Below, in pieces: positions 13,851-23,461 of a DNA stretch of 33,129 bases. A program made the translations under genes and the position numbers. The DNA lies in NCBI GenBank assembly GCA_024401165.1, contig JAKSLN010000017.1, positions 1 to 33,129 on the forward strand. Direction: 5' to 3'. The notes below the pieces were generated by a model that worked only from the letters and a program-made list of their open reading frames with translations, was not told the DNA's origin and made no database searches. Source of the stretch: Bacteroidaceae bacterium. GTDB taxonomy: Bacteria; Bacteroidota; Bacteroidia; Bacteroidales; Bacteroidaceae. Every line of letters begins with the position of its first letter. Position 1 is the stretch's first letter.

Positions 13851-16800
13851 ATGAAGAAGATTACTTCTTACTTTTCACTCTTGCTAATGATGCTGTTCAT
13901 CAGTTTGAGCGCAAAGGCACAGGACAGCGTCATCATGGTAGACGAGGACAATCCCTTCGAGCTTACCGCTGACATGTTCAGTTCGCCTTTCACGGAACCA
14001 AGCGAAGGTTCAATTGAGGCCCTTGTCGACGGCAACGCCGGCACTTTCTGGCACTCTGTCTGGAGCAGAGGAGACCAGCCCAACGGAGTTCACTACTTCC
14101 AGGTTGACTGCCCCGATTTGGAGGGCGTAGACATGATTGGCGTTGGCCTTACCCGTCGTAACACGAACAACGACCACTTCACCCAGATTAGCATCTATGG
14201 TGCTCCCAGCGACGAGGCCAGCAAGGAGGAATGTACCCTGCTCTGCACATGGGACACTCCTGTTGGTTCGCACAACGAAACCGTGATCTCTCCCGTCATC
14301 GAGACTCAGGGTTTCACCAAGATTCGCATCTACGAGGAGCACACCACCCACGACCGTGGCTACTTCCACGTAGCAGAGTTTATGATGTACTATGTTTCAG
14401 AGGCTGATGCCAACGATGTTGCACGCGAGGAGCTGGGCAAGACCATCCTGAGCGTGACTGAGGCTATCGAGAACATGGAGGCCGGCACCAAGCCCGCCCA
14501 GTACGACGAGGCATTGCTGGATGCTCTGCTGACCGCTCTGGACGCAGCCAACATCATCGACGAACCCGAAGGTGAAGATTTGACCGTTGAACAGATTAAC
14601 GAGTTGAACGACAACCTGAAGAAAGCCTACGACGCTGCTGTTGCCAGCCGCGTTCCCTATGTACAGAATGTTAAGCCCGGCTACTACTTCATCCGCAACG
14701 GCCTGGGCTTCTTCTCAGAAACTTCTACCGAGACTACCGAGGACCCCGAAACCGGTGAAGAGATTCCCGGCGAGACCACTCGCACCTACCACATCAAGGG
14801 TATGTATGCTAACGGCGACGTTAACAGCTGGGGCGACCTGGATAGAGAGAGTGCTCGCTATCTGTGGAAGATTGAGGCTGTTGCCGACACCACCTATTGC
14901 TATACGATGACCAACATGGCCAAGAACTACCAACCCATCTCTATCGAGAAGCTGGGTGCTGAGGGCACCAAGGCCGTTTCGTTCGACTGGGCAGGCGAGG
15001 CAGAGAGCGACGAGTTCTCTGAGGAGCCCGTTCTCTACTACAACATCCGTCTGACCACAGCCAAGGAGCGCAGCGGTCAAATCTACTTGCACGCCAACAA
15101 CCATGGTGGCGGTACTGGCAAGGGCTCGAACATCGTAAGTTGGTACAACACCTTCGAGGACGAAATGGCACACGCCAGCGAATGGGTTCTCGAGCCCGTT
15201 GACGAGGAGGTTGCCAAGGCTATCCTCGCTGGTCCTGCAACCAAGATTGCCGAGATGATCGACAATGCTGCAACGATTGCAGCTGCCGTTCCCGCACAGA
15301 TGACGGTTGCCAAGGATATCCACGTAGACCTGAACATGGAGGAGGGTCTGATTACCGACGCCAGCCAGTTCAGCAGTCCCTACAGCCAGAACGACCTGGG
15401 CGGCGCTGACGGCCAGAGTCTCGACTCAGGCTGTCTGATTGACAACAACCCCGACACTTACTGGCACTCATACTGGGGTGGTGGCGACGTTGCTAACGGT
15501 ACCCACTATCTGCAGATTTCTGACATCGACACCAACATCGACGCCGTTGCATTCAAGATGGTACGCAGAAAGACTCAGTCTGACCACGTAACCAAGATGA
15601 CCGTTTACGGTTTCGACGAGGACAACAGCGAACTGACCAAGGAGGATGGCGAGCTGCTCGCTACCCTGAACTTCCCCAACCCCGTATCTGGCGCAACCAT
15701 CACCAGCGACGACGTATTCCTGACCAAGGGTTACTCTGTTCTGCGCATCTACGCTGAAGAGACCAGCACCAAGGCTAACAACGGTGCTCAGGGCCGTGGC
15801 TACTGGCACGCTGCCGAGGTTCAGCTCTATCCCGCTACCGTAGGCCAGTACTGGAAGGAAGGTACCTCTCAGTACGACGCCAACAAGGCACTGGCAGAGG
15901 CACTGGAGAAGGCCGTTGAAAAGTGGAACGCTGGCGCATACAGCGCAGAGAACGTGAGCGATCCCGCTGAGGCTAATTTTGCTGCTGACTACAAGGCTCT
16001 TGTTGACGCATACAATGCATGGCAGGCTGTTTATGTTAATCCCGAGGCTCTGCGTAACGCAGTTGCTGCTGCCGACGGCCTGGTTAAGGGCATCGTTATC
16101 GGCAACAACCCCGGTCAGTGGAAGGATGCTAACACCGCAGCCAACCTGACCAGTGCTCAGGAGAAGGCAAACGCTTATGACAAGACGGGTAAGTACAACC
16201 CCAAGTCATCTGAGGAACTGATTGCTGCCCTCTCGGCTGAGAAGCTTTTTGCAACCGCTAACCCCATCCAGACCGGCAAGTGGTACAACATCCGCTTCGG
16301 TACTGAGGAGGAGTTTGACGAGGCTGGTTGGAACAAGGATCCCGTTAAGGAGGTATTCAACGAGAACATCAACGCAGACGAGAGCCACGCTCTGTACGGC
16401 AAGGTTATTGCTGTTGCTAAGCACGACAACGTACAGGAGACTTACACCGATGCTGATGGCAACGAGAGAACCGCTACTATCTACAACGTAGTTCCCCTTG
16501 ACAAGGCCGAGGACGCAACCATGAACGCTGGCGTTGCCTTCATCGACAAGAGCGAGCTGGCTAACCCCGACGACGCTCTCTGGCAGTTCATCGCCATCGG
16601 CGACACCGCATACGTACTGCAGAACAAGGCTACCGGCCTGTACCTGCGTGCAAACGGCACTATGGGCGCAACTCGCATGAGCGTTCATCCTACTACCTAC
16701 AAGACCTCGGCCATCGGCTTCGGCAAGAGCCTCATCAAGGCTTACGCTATCACTGGCGAGGACAACACTTACCTGCACGCTGAGCGCTCTACCAACAACC

Positions 16801-17519
16801 TCGTAACCTGGAATGCATACTCCGTTGACAGCAACTCTGCACTCTACCTCGAGGAGAAGGGCGACGTAAGCGAGGCTCCCTCGAACGAGTACACCATGAA
16901 CGTATGGCCTGGTCAGATTCAGACCTTGTGCTACCCCACTGCTGTTACTGCAAAGAACGGCAAGCTCTATGCTGCTACCCTGAAGGACAACACCGTAACA
17001 CTGAACCCCATGCCCAACAACATGGCAGAGGCTGGCCAGCCCGTTGTCTACATTGCTGACGGCACCTATGAGCCCCTCCAGAACGACAAGGAGGCAGAGG
17101 GTTACAACGGCGACCAGTACGTTAAGGCTACCTTCGTTCACGGCACCGAGTTCGTTGCTGAGACCAAGGTTAACGGCAGCCTGACCGGTGTATTCAACAA
17201 CACCAGCATCACCAAGGGCAATGTTTGGGCAGCTAACAATGCTGCTGAGACCACTGGCTTCATCGTAACCAAGGCTGCTGGCACCGTAGGCGCTAACACC
17301 GCTTACATCGCCACTGAACTGGATGCAGAGACCGTCATCGAGCTTGTCATCTCAGACAAGGAGGCTACTGGCATCGAGAAGGCCATCGAGAACGTGAGCA
17401 AGGCTGGCAACATCTACACCATCGACGGCAAGTTCGTTGGCAAGGGCAACCTCAACTCACTGAACGGCATGAACAAGGGTATCTACATTGTTAATGGCGT
17501 GAAGGTTATCAAGAAGTAA
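13851..17519 (+). CDS. Large secreted protein with two discoidin-like domains and a C-terminal sorting tail
   Basis: The 1222-residue protein opens with a signal peptide, MKKITSYFSLLLMMLFISLS followed by AKAQ. Two similar beta-sandwich (F5/8 type C-like) domains lie at about 35-185 and 495-665; they share the phrases AxFWHSxW/TYWHSYWGGGD, NGVHYFQ/NGTHYLQ and GYFHVAE/GYWHAAE. Between and after them are helical FIVAR-like stretches and ricin-like beta segments (YYFIRNGLGFF, LYLRANGTMGA). The end, NIYTIDGKFVGKGNLN to GIYIVNGVKVIKK, matches the C-terminal tail of Prevotella secreted proteins, probably read by the type IX secretion system. No catalytic domain is visible, so it likely binds glycans at the cell surface. 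It stands alone between its promoter and a strong terminator, next to the M60 gene, whose domains and tail are alike. Codons are strongly biased, suggesting high expression. Confidence 0.75.
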   Translation: MKKITSYFSLLLMMLFISLSAKAQDSVIMVDEDNPFELTADMFSSPFTEPSEGSIEALVDGNAGTFWHSVWSRGDQPNGVHYFQVDCPDLEGVDMIGVGLTRRNTNNDHFTQISIYGAPSDEASKEECTLLCTWDTPVGSHNETVISPVIETQGFTKIRIYEEHTTHDRGYFHVAEFMMYYVSEADANDVAREELGKTILSVTEAIENMEAGTKPAQYDEALLDALLTALDAANIIDEPEGEDLTVEQINELNDNLKKAYDAAVASRVPYVQNVKPGYYFIRNGLGFFSETSTETTEDPETGEEIPGETTRTYHIKGMYANGDVNSWGDLDRESARYLWKIEAVADTTYCYTMTNMAKNYQPISIEKLGAEGTKAVSFDWAGEAESDEFSEEPVLYYNIRLTTAKERSGQIYLHANNHGGGTGKGSNIVSWYNTFEDEMAHASEWVLEPVDEEVAKAILAGPATKIAEMIDNAATIAAAVPAQMTVAKDIHVDLNMEEGLITDASQFSSPYSQNDLGGADGQSLDSGCLIDNNPDTYWHSYWGGGDVANGTHYLQISDIDTNIDAVAFKMVRRKTQSDHVTKMTVYGFDEDNSELTKEDGELLATLNFPNPVSGATITSDDVFLTKGYSVLRIYAEETSTKANNGAQGRGYWHAAEVQLYPATVGQYWKEGTSQYDANKALAEALEKAVEKWNAGAYSAENVSDPAEANFAADYKALVDAYNAWQAVYVNPEALRNAVAAADGLVKGIVIGNNPGQWKDANTAANLTSAQEKANAYDKTGKYNPKSSEELIAALSAEKLFATANPIQTGKWYNIRFGTEEEFDEAGWNKDPVKEVFNENINADESHALYGKVIAVAKHDNVQETYTDADGNERTATIYNVVPLDKAEDATMNAGVAFIDKSELANPDDALWQFIAIGDTAYVLQNKATGLYLRANGTMGATRMSVHPTTYKTSAIGFGKSLIKAYAITGEDNTYLHAERSTNNLVTWNAYSVDSNSALYLEEKGDVSEAPSNEYTMNVWPGQIQTLCYPTAVTAKNGKLYAATLKDNTVTLNPMPNNMAEAGQPVVYIADGTYEPLQNDKEAEGYNGDQYVKATFVHGTEFVAETKVNGSLTGVFNNTSITKGNVWAANNAAETTGFIVTKAAGTVGANTAYIATELDAETVIELVISDKEATGIEKAIENVSKAGNIYTIDGKFVGKGNLNSLNGMNKGIYIVNGVKVIKK

Positions 17520-17542
17520 GGAAAACCTAGTTTTATCTCTCG

Positions 17543-17576
17543 GCCCGAAGGTTTCACGACCTTCGGGCTTTTTTTG
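17543..17576 (+). terminator. Strong Rho-independent terminator
   Basis: GCCCGAAGGT (17,543-17,552) and ACCTTCGGGC (17,559-17,568) pair perfectly around a six-base loop, followed by seven T. It ends the transcript of the discoidin-domain gene and separates it from the M60 operon. Confidence 0.92.
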
Positions 17577-17606
17577 TGAAACAAACGACACAATTCACAA
17601 CAAAAA

Positions 17607-17639
17607 TGTTGCCGTTTTGAATATTAATCACTACCTTTG
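17607..17639 (+). promoter_or_regulatory. Promoter of the M60 operon
   Basis: TGTTG at 17,607-17,611 and TACCTTTG at 17,632-17,639 are separated by 20 bases, 41 bases ahead of the start codon at 17,681. It probably drives the genes up to 25,621 or further. Confidence 0.65.
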
Positions 17640-17680
17640 CCACATTAATAACCCAAACTGCCTAACATTATATAATACCT

Positions 17681-20600
17681 ATGAACAAGAGGATACTGCT
17701 TTCGATGCTAAGCATGATGCTGTGTTTCGCCACATGGGCAGCACTGCCTGTGACTGGCAAGTACTACCGTTTTGCCAATGACAGAAACGGCAACGTCCTA
17801 ACCGAGAACGTTGACAGGAAAACACTAATATGCCAAAAGAAAGGCGACAAGTCGAGCTACACGCAGTTGTGGCAGGTGACAGCCGATGGCTACCTGATGA
17901 ACGTCTACACCCACCGGTTCGTACAGGAAAAGAGCGGAGCCTCGACCCAGTTCCAGACGGGAACGACAGGCGCCAAGGTCCAGTTCAGCGAGACGGGCGG
18001 CAAACTGCTCATCCGCTGTGGCAGTTACCTGCACGACGACGCCAGCAACAACGTGGTTGTGTGGAACGACACCCAGGCCGATGGCAACCATTGGACGTGC
18101 GAGGAAGTGAGCCTGAGCGCCGACGAACTGTCCGCAGCCTATAATAATTATAAGGAATACGCGAAGAGCGAGACGGAATACAACAACCTGCTGACCAGTT
18201 TGCAGAAGCAGGACTACAAGGCTCTGCCTACCTTCTTTGAGGACAACGCCTGCACGAAGCTGAAGGCAGAGTATGCAAAGATGGACGATGCTGCCTTGAA
18301 GGCGGCCCTGGCCAATGCCGGACTGCCCGAGCAGTTGCAGAGCATCGCCGTCAAGGTGAAGAACGGATGGACGGACGAGACCGACGCCAGCATGTCGGGC
18401 CAGTTCCGCGTTCAAGACTATCAGGCCTACTCGGCGGCAGGTCCTTGGCGTTGGAGAAGCGATGACGGCAAGGGACTGGAGGCCAGCCAAATAAACGACA
18501 TGTGCAACCCCACCGGTGTCTTTACAACCGGTCGCGACGTACTCTTCGTGTTCGTTGAGAACGACGTGCCTGCAGGCTGCACCCTGCGCCTGAGCGCCGT
18601 TGACGAGGGCATCTCGGGCTTTGGCTACAACAACTACGACAACGGCACCGTGCTGAAGAAGGGCATCAACATCATTGGCACGGAGGCAGACCTGCGCGAG
18701 TACTGGGTTATGTACAGCGTAACGAGCAAGAACCTCAAACCCAGCGACATGCCCAAACTGAAGATTCACATCGAAGGCGGCAACGTGATGGGCTACGTCA
18801 ACACCCAGGGACTGGACGAAGAGACGGCCAACGCAGAATACCAGAAGGTGCTGCTGGGTGCCAATGCCGCTGCCAAGGCGGCTCAGGCCGACAAGTGCCG
18901 CCTGCGTCTGGCCGTAAAGGGCGACTACGGCATGTTCTACTTCCAGATTATGTGCTACAACCGCATCTGGTCGGACGGCAACGAGAGTCTGCTGGCAAAC
19001 AATCCCAAAGTCGTTTCCAACTTCGAGAGCGAGCGCTGGACATCCAATTACAAACAAGGTTTCAAGATTTGGAAGAGCATCCGTTTCTACGACAAGGTGC
19101 TGATGTGGGAATGGAACCTGATGGGCTTCATGAAGAACGTGAGCGAAGCCACAAAGGAAAACCCGCTCTACCACTGCTATGGCGGCGAGGACCTTTACCC
19201 CACCTACTGCAACAACCTGGCATACGCCATCATGGGAACCCAGGGCGGCAATCCCCACTCCTCGACCGGTTACACCCACATGCCGGGCGTCGGGGCCGTG
19301 GAGAGCAGCTACAACGCCGAGAGAGCCGACTTCGACACTTGGTGCGTAGGCCATGAGAGTGGCCACAACAACCAGGGAAGCATCAACCTGGAGTCGAGCA
19401 CCGAGTCGAGCAACAACCTCTTCTCCAACATCATCACCTACCTCTATGGCTATCGCATGAGCCGCGGCGGCACCTTCGCCGACAACATGGCCTATACCCA
19501 CGACAACGTCGTCTTCTCATGGCGCGACATCGGCATGACGATGCGAATGTACTACAACATGTACCTGTACTACCACCGTGCCGGTCACAAGCAAGACTTC
19601 TACCCCACCCTCTTCCTGAACCTGCGCCGCGACCCCATCCGCTTGGGCACGACGGCACGCACCTCATGGCTGCACTTCTACAAGAAGGCTTGCGAGGCAG
19701 CACAGGAGGACCTTACCGAGTACTTCCGCCACTGGGGCTTCTTCATTCCCGTCGACAAGGGTGAGTTTGGCGACTATACCAACCGCACCGTCACCTGTAC
19801 GCAGAGCGACATTGACGAGGCCATCGCCTGGGTGAAGCAGCACAATTGGCCCGAGAACAAGGGCATCATCTTCATCGAAGACCGCATCCAGCTCATCGAG
19901 CGCATCGACCCCTGGGCAAAGGCAGGCAACATCCGTCCCGACAACACGGGAACGCTGCGCGACCTGAACTACCTGCACCAGCAGTATGGCGACCTGGGAC
20001 ACTTCACCGAGTTCATGCCTGGCAACATCAAGAACGCATCGGCCTACACCTACACCGTCTCGGGACAGGAGGTACGCCTGACGGGCGAAGGCGGCGTTGG
20101 CTTCAACGTGTACAACGAGAAGGGTGAACTGGTATTCCGTTCCAACAAGTTCAGCTTCAAGGTGCCTGCCGACCTCTCGGCCAGCATTGGCAGCATAAAG
20201 GCTGTCAACGCCGATGGAAGCGAAGTTGAGGCAACCAACACGACAGGCGCTGCCCAGTACCGCGAGGCGCTGGAGAATGCGATTGCCGATGCCCAGGAGA
20301 TTATGCGCCTCTGCGACGAGACTGGCACCAAGATGGGTTACTACACGCCCGACCAGCTGGCAACGCTGAAGGCCATGATCGAGGCAGGACAGCAGATTCT
20401 GGCCGCCAACGACGAGAGCGCCTACCTGACCTACCGCGACATCACGAAAGAAACCGTACGCATCCAGACCGAAGAGACGGTGCAAAAGGTAAAGAACACG
20501 GGACTCTACACCATCCAGAGCGACCGCAACAAGAACCACTACCTCGACGGACAGGACATCATGACGGCAACGCAGAGCAAGAAGGAACAGCAGCAGTGGG

Positions 20601-21775
20601 CCTTCATCGCCACCAAGCAGGCCGACACCTACATCATGCAGAATGTGAAGACACACCTCTTCGCTGCTCCCATCATCAACAGCGAGAGCAAGCTGGACGG
20701 ATGGAGCGTCAGCACCGAGAACATCGACGAGGCAGGAACCTTCACCCTCGAGAACGCTGGCAACGGCAGCTTCTACATCAAGACAAATGGAGTGAGCAAA
20801 GGTAACTACTACGTGAACTGCGACCCCCAGGGCCGCCTGGCCGTCTGGAGTGCAGATGCCGGTTCGAAGTGGAACATCGCCCGCATCATGGAGATTGAGG
20901 AGTACAGCGACAAGGACATGAAGGAGCTGTTGGGCAACACCAGCAACCTCATCGACGAGGTCTGCACCTACACCGTCAAGAACGAGGTACTCGACGTCCA
21001 GAACACCGACCCTGACGCACCTTATTACATTACGTCCAACGCCAGCGCCGGCATTGACGACGCACATGCACTGGACTACATGATCGATGGCAAGACCAGC
21101 ACCTACTTCTCGACCATCGGTGCTACGGTCAAGGCCAAGCGCTTTGTCACGCTGACCTTGGGCAAGAACCATGAGGTGGCCGACATGAAGATCTACTACC
21201 GCACGGCAACTGGCATGCACACCTACAAACCCGCCGAGATTGGCATTAAGGCAGGCACATCGACCAGCAAACTCGTCACCGTCGGAACCCTGAGCAACCT
21301 CCCCGGTTCGACAACGGCGGTCGAGACCTACACGAGCCCCGTGCTGAGTGTGGCCGAACCAGCCAACGTTTGGCGCTTCACCATCAACAGCACCAACAAC
21401 GAAAAGCCGGGTGCCTATCCCGACTTTGCCCTGTCCCTGATGAAATTCTACAACGTGTCCACCGTCATCGACCTCAATGCTGGCTACGAGGGCATCGACA
21501 CGGCGCTCATCAAGGCTGCCAAGTCGGCATCGGAAGACACCGCCGAGCTGCTGAAGGGCAAGACCACGCCCCTCGTCAACTACTACCAGTACACTGCGCT
21601 TAAGGCTGCCTATGACGCACTGAGCAACGCCTCAGCAACTGGCATTGAGAGCATCAGCACAGAGGATTCAGCACCGGCAGTCCAGGGCATCTTCGACCTC
21701 TCAGGACGCCGTCTGAACAGTGCCAACAAGGCTGGCCTCTACATCATCAATGGCAAGAAAATACTTGTAAAATAA
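17681..21775 (+). CDS. M60 (enhancin-like) metallopeptidase, secreted
   Basis: The 1364-residue protein has a signal peptide (MNKRILLSMLSMMLCFATWA), then a ricin-like beta domain (about 25-140). The M60 catalytic region (about 230-680) contains the zinc motif HESGH at 558-562, with Glu571 as the likely third ligand in the HExxH-x(8,28)-E pattern of gluzincins. After it come a helical FIVAR-like stretch (about 845-930), a second ricin-like domain (about 940-1080), a discoidin-like domain (about 1110-1260) and a tail GLYIINGKKILVK resembling the type IX sorting signal. M60 peptidases of gut bacteria cut mucin-type O-glycoproteins, so host mucin or a similar glycoprotein is the probable substrate. 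The protein would be at the surface or released. It heads a run of envelope genes; the next starts 14 bases on. All catalytic residues are present. Confidence 0.9.
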   Translation: MNKRILLSMLSMMLCFATWAALPVTGKYYRFANDRNGNVLTENVDRKTLICQKKGDKSSYTQLWQVTADGYLMNVYTHRFVQEKSGASTQFQTGTTGAKVQFSETGGKLLIRCGSYLHDDASNNVVVWNDTQADGNHWTCEEVSLSADELSAAYNNYKEYAKSETEYNNLLTSLQKQDYKALPTFFEDNACTKLKAEYAKMDDAALKAALANAGLPEQLQSIAVKVKNGWTDETDASMSGQFRVQDYQAYSAAGPWRWRSDDGKGLEASQINDMCNPTGVFTTGRDVLFVFVENDVPAGCTLRLSAVDEGISGFGYNNYDNGTVLKKGINIIGTEADLREYWVMYSVTSKNLKPSDMPKLKIHIEGGNVMGYVNTQGLDEETANAEYQKVLLGANAAAKAAQADKCRLRLAVKGDYGMFYFQIMCYNRIWSDGNESLLANNPKVVSNFESERWTSNYKQGFKIWKSIRFYDKVLMWEWNLMGFMKNVSEATKENPLYHCYGGEDLYPTYCNNLAYAIMGTQGGNPHSSTGYTHMPGVGAVESSYNAERADFDTWCVGHESGHNNQGSINLESSTESSNNLFSNIITYLYGYRMSRGGTFADNMAYTHDNVVFSWRDIGMTMRMYYNMYLYYHRAGHKQDFYPTLFLNLRRDPIRLGTTARTSWLHFYKKACEAAQEDLTEYFRHWGFFIPVDKGEFGDYTNRTVTCTQSDIDEAIAWVKQHNWPENKGIIFIEDRIQLIERIDPWAKAGNIRPDNTGTLRDLNYLHQQYGDLGHFTEFMPGNIKNASAYTYTVSGQEVRLTGEGGVGFNVYNEKGELVFRSNKFSFKVPADLSASIGSIKAVNADGSEVEATNTTGAAQYREALENAIADAQEIMRLCDETGTKMGYYTPDQLATLKAMIEAGQQILAANDESAYLTYRDITKETVRIQTEETVQKVKNTGLYTIQSDRNKNHYLDGQDIMTATQSKKEQQQWAFIATKQADTYIMQNVKTHLFAAPIINSESKLDGWSVSTENIDEAGTFTLENAGNGSFYIKTNGVSKGNYYVNCDPQGRLAVWSADAGSKWNIARIMEIEEYSDKDMKELLGNTSNLIDEVCTYTVKNEVLDVQNTDPDAPYYITSNASAGIDDAHALDYMIDGKTSTYFSTIGATVKAKRFVTLTLGKNHEVADMKIYYRTATGMHTYKPAEIGIKAGTSTSKLVTVGTLSNLPGSTTAVETYTSPVLSVAEPANVWRFTINSTNNEKPGAYPDFALSLMKFYNVSTVIDLNAGYEGIDTALIKAAKSASEDTAELLKGKTTPLVNYYQYTALKAAYDALSNASATGIESISTEDSAPAVQGIFDLSGRRLNSANKAGLYIINGKKILVK

Positions 21776-21789
21776 GTGCGATATAAAGC

Positions 21790-23448
21790 ATGAGTAAAAA
21801 CAAAAGACAACCACACATTGGGGGCGCCAGACAACAGGCTGGTGCTCCCAAATCAGTATCTGCGACGGCAGCCAGAAAAGGCGCATCGAACCTGCCCGCG
21901 AAAGCAAAGCGCAGGCTGCACCTGCCCCTCCTGCCCATTCCCCTCATCACCTTTGTGCTGCTCTGGGCTTGGATAGCCCTTTGGCACGGCGACGAGTTCC
22001 GCATGATACGCGAGAACAGCTTCTTTGCCTTCGACAGCACGCTGATGGATTTCGAACTTGGCAAGCAGAACGGACTGCTCTGGACCATCGGACGCGGACT
22101 GCTCACCACCTTCCGCACACCCTGGATTGGAGGTCTGCTGCTCTCCTTCCTGCTCACGGCATCATGCTGGATGCTGGGCTACGTGCTGCGCCTCAAGGGT
22201 TGGCTGCGCAGTCTGCAGTACCTGCCCCTGGCCATCTTCACGGGCATCTTCACCTACCAGGGCATCAACAACTGGTTCGAGGCAGAGTCGGGCCACGTGA
22301 TGGGCTTCCCCCTCATCATCTTTGCCGTTCTCGCCCTCGCATCGCTCGTCGTTCGCTTCGCCTTCCACAAGCCTGCGCCAGCCATCATCTGCCTTCCCAA
22401 GGATGAGACGCCACGCCACAACCGCCTGCAACTCTATGCCGTGCTGCTCGTGCTCGCAGCTCCGATGTATTTCGGGCAAAAGGAGCGTCCCTACGTTCGC
22501 CCCTTGGCACAGATGCAGGTTGGCGTCATGGAGCAGGACTGGCAGCGCGTCATCGACGTTGCCCACGACAACGACGAACTGAGCAACCGCCCCATGACAG
22601 CCTACTATGCCATGGCCCTCGTTCAGTCGGGACAGATTGGCGACCGCCTCTTCGACATCCGCATCGACTATGACTCCATCTACGCCTTCGGCCTTAACCA
22701 GACATTCAACAACACAAATATGTACCTGATGGAGAGCGACTTCCATGCTGGCTTGGTCGAGACATCCTACCACCACGCCATGGAGTCGATGGCCATCGAG
22801 GGTCCCACCCTGCGTAACCTCAAGGTGATGTGCAAGGCCGCCATCCTGCGCAGCGAGTGGGAGATGGCCGACAAGTACCTCACCATCCTCGACAAGGTGC
22901 CCTTTGAGGGCGATTTCGTCCGCCGCTACCGCCCTATGCTGCGCGACAGGAAGAAGGTAGATGCCGACCCCGAGTTTGCCCTCATCCGCAAGCTTGAGCC
23001 CATGCACGACACCTTTGAGAACTACCTCGTCCTGCCCGTCTTCCTGGGCTACAATGCCGCTCTCACCGAAGGACGCTCACAGGCCGCCTTGCTCAACGCC
23101 CTCATGGTGAGCATCTACACCAAGAGCATCCCCGGCATCATGGCACGCCTCGAGCCCCTCGTCGGAACCACGCCTCCCTCCAGCGTCATGGAGGTCATCG
23201 CGCTCCTATCCGGCAGGGAGAACGGACTGAAGAACGCCTTCCCCAGCACAGAGATGTACATGAGCAGACTGGCCAACTTCATCGACGAAACACGTCAGTA
23301 CGTAACCACCCCCGAAGAACGCGCCAAGCATGCCCGCGAACTCTTCCCCCGCTACAAAGGCTACTACCCCTTCTACTACTTCTTCGGCAACCTCAAGTCC
23401 ACCCGCAAGGTTCCCAAGGACGCAAATTCAAGCGCTGGCGTAAACTAA
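21790..23448 (+). CDS. DUF6057-like multi-span membrane protein
   Basis: The 552-residue protein has a basic N-terminal tail of about 45 residues, then about five membrane segments between 46 and 240 (for example LPIPLITFVLLWAWIALW, IGGLLLSFLLTASCWMLGYV, FPLIIFAVLALASLVVRF, LYAVLLVLAAPMYFG). A soluble alpha-helical, TPR-like region follows (about 250-530, with MEQDWQRVIDVAHDNDELSN and YYAMALVQSGQIGDRLFD). This layout matches what I know as DUF6057 in Bacteroidales, whose function is unknown. The soluble part should face the periplasm or cytoplasm as a protein-binding platform. It lies 14 bases after the M60 gene and 13 before the TolB-like gene, so all are one operon. Confidence 0.7.
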   Translation: MSKNKRQPHIGGARQQAGAPKSVSATAARKGASNLPAKAKRRLHLPLLPIPLITFVLLWAWIALWHGDEFRMIRENSFFAFDSTLMDFELGKQNGLLWTIGRGLLTTFRTPWIGGLLLSFLLTASCWMLGYVLRLKGWLRSLQYLPLAIFTGIFTYQGINNWFEAESGHVMGFPLIIFAVLALASLVVRFAFHKPAPAIICLPKDETPRHNRLQLYAVLLVLAAPMYFGQKERPYVRPLAQMQVGVMEQDWQRVIDVAHDNDELSNRPMTAYYAMALVQSGQIGDRLFDIRIDYDSIYAFGLNQTFNNTNMYLMESDFHAGLVETSYHHAMESMAIEGPTLRNLKVMCKAAILRSEWEMADKYLTILDKVPFEGDFVRRYRPMLRDRKKVDADPEFALIRKLEPMHDTFENYLVLPVFLGYNAALTEGRSQAALLNALMVSIYTKSIPGIMARLEPLVGTTPPSSVMEVIALLSGRENGLKNAFPSTEMYMSRLANFIDETRQYVTTPEERAKHARELFPRYKGYYPFYYFFGNLKSTRKVPKDANSSAGVN

Positions 23449-23461
23449 AAAGTATAATAAA

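Noticed and set aside
14882..15460. CCGACAC matches inside the discoidin-domain gene
   Set aside because: They occur in coding text of a GC-rich gene, singly and without the 22-base partner or the -7 box spacing.
17825..19501. Very long minus-strand open frame (558 codons) and others opposite the large secreted genes, for example 19,664-21,220 and 16,206-17,141
   Set aside because: They are mirror frames of GC-rich, codon-biased genes on the + strand; the products are valine and alanine rich with no domains, while the + strand frames have signal peptides and known motifs.
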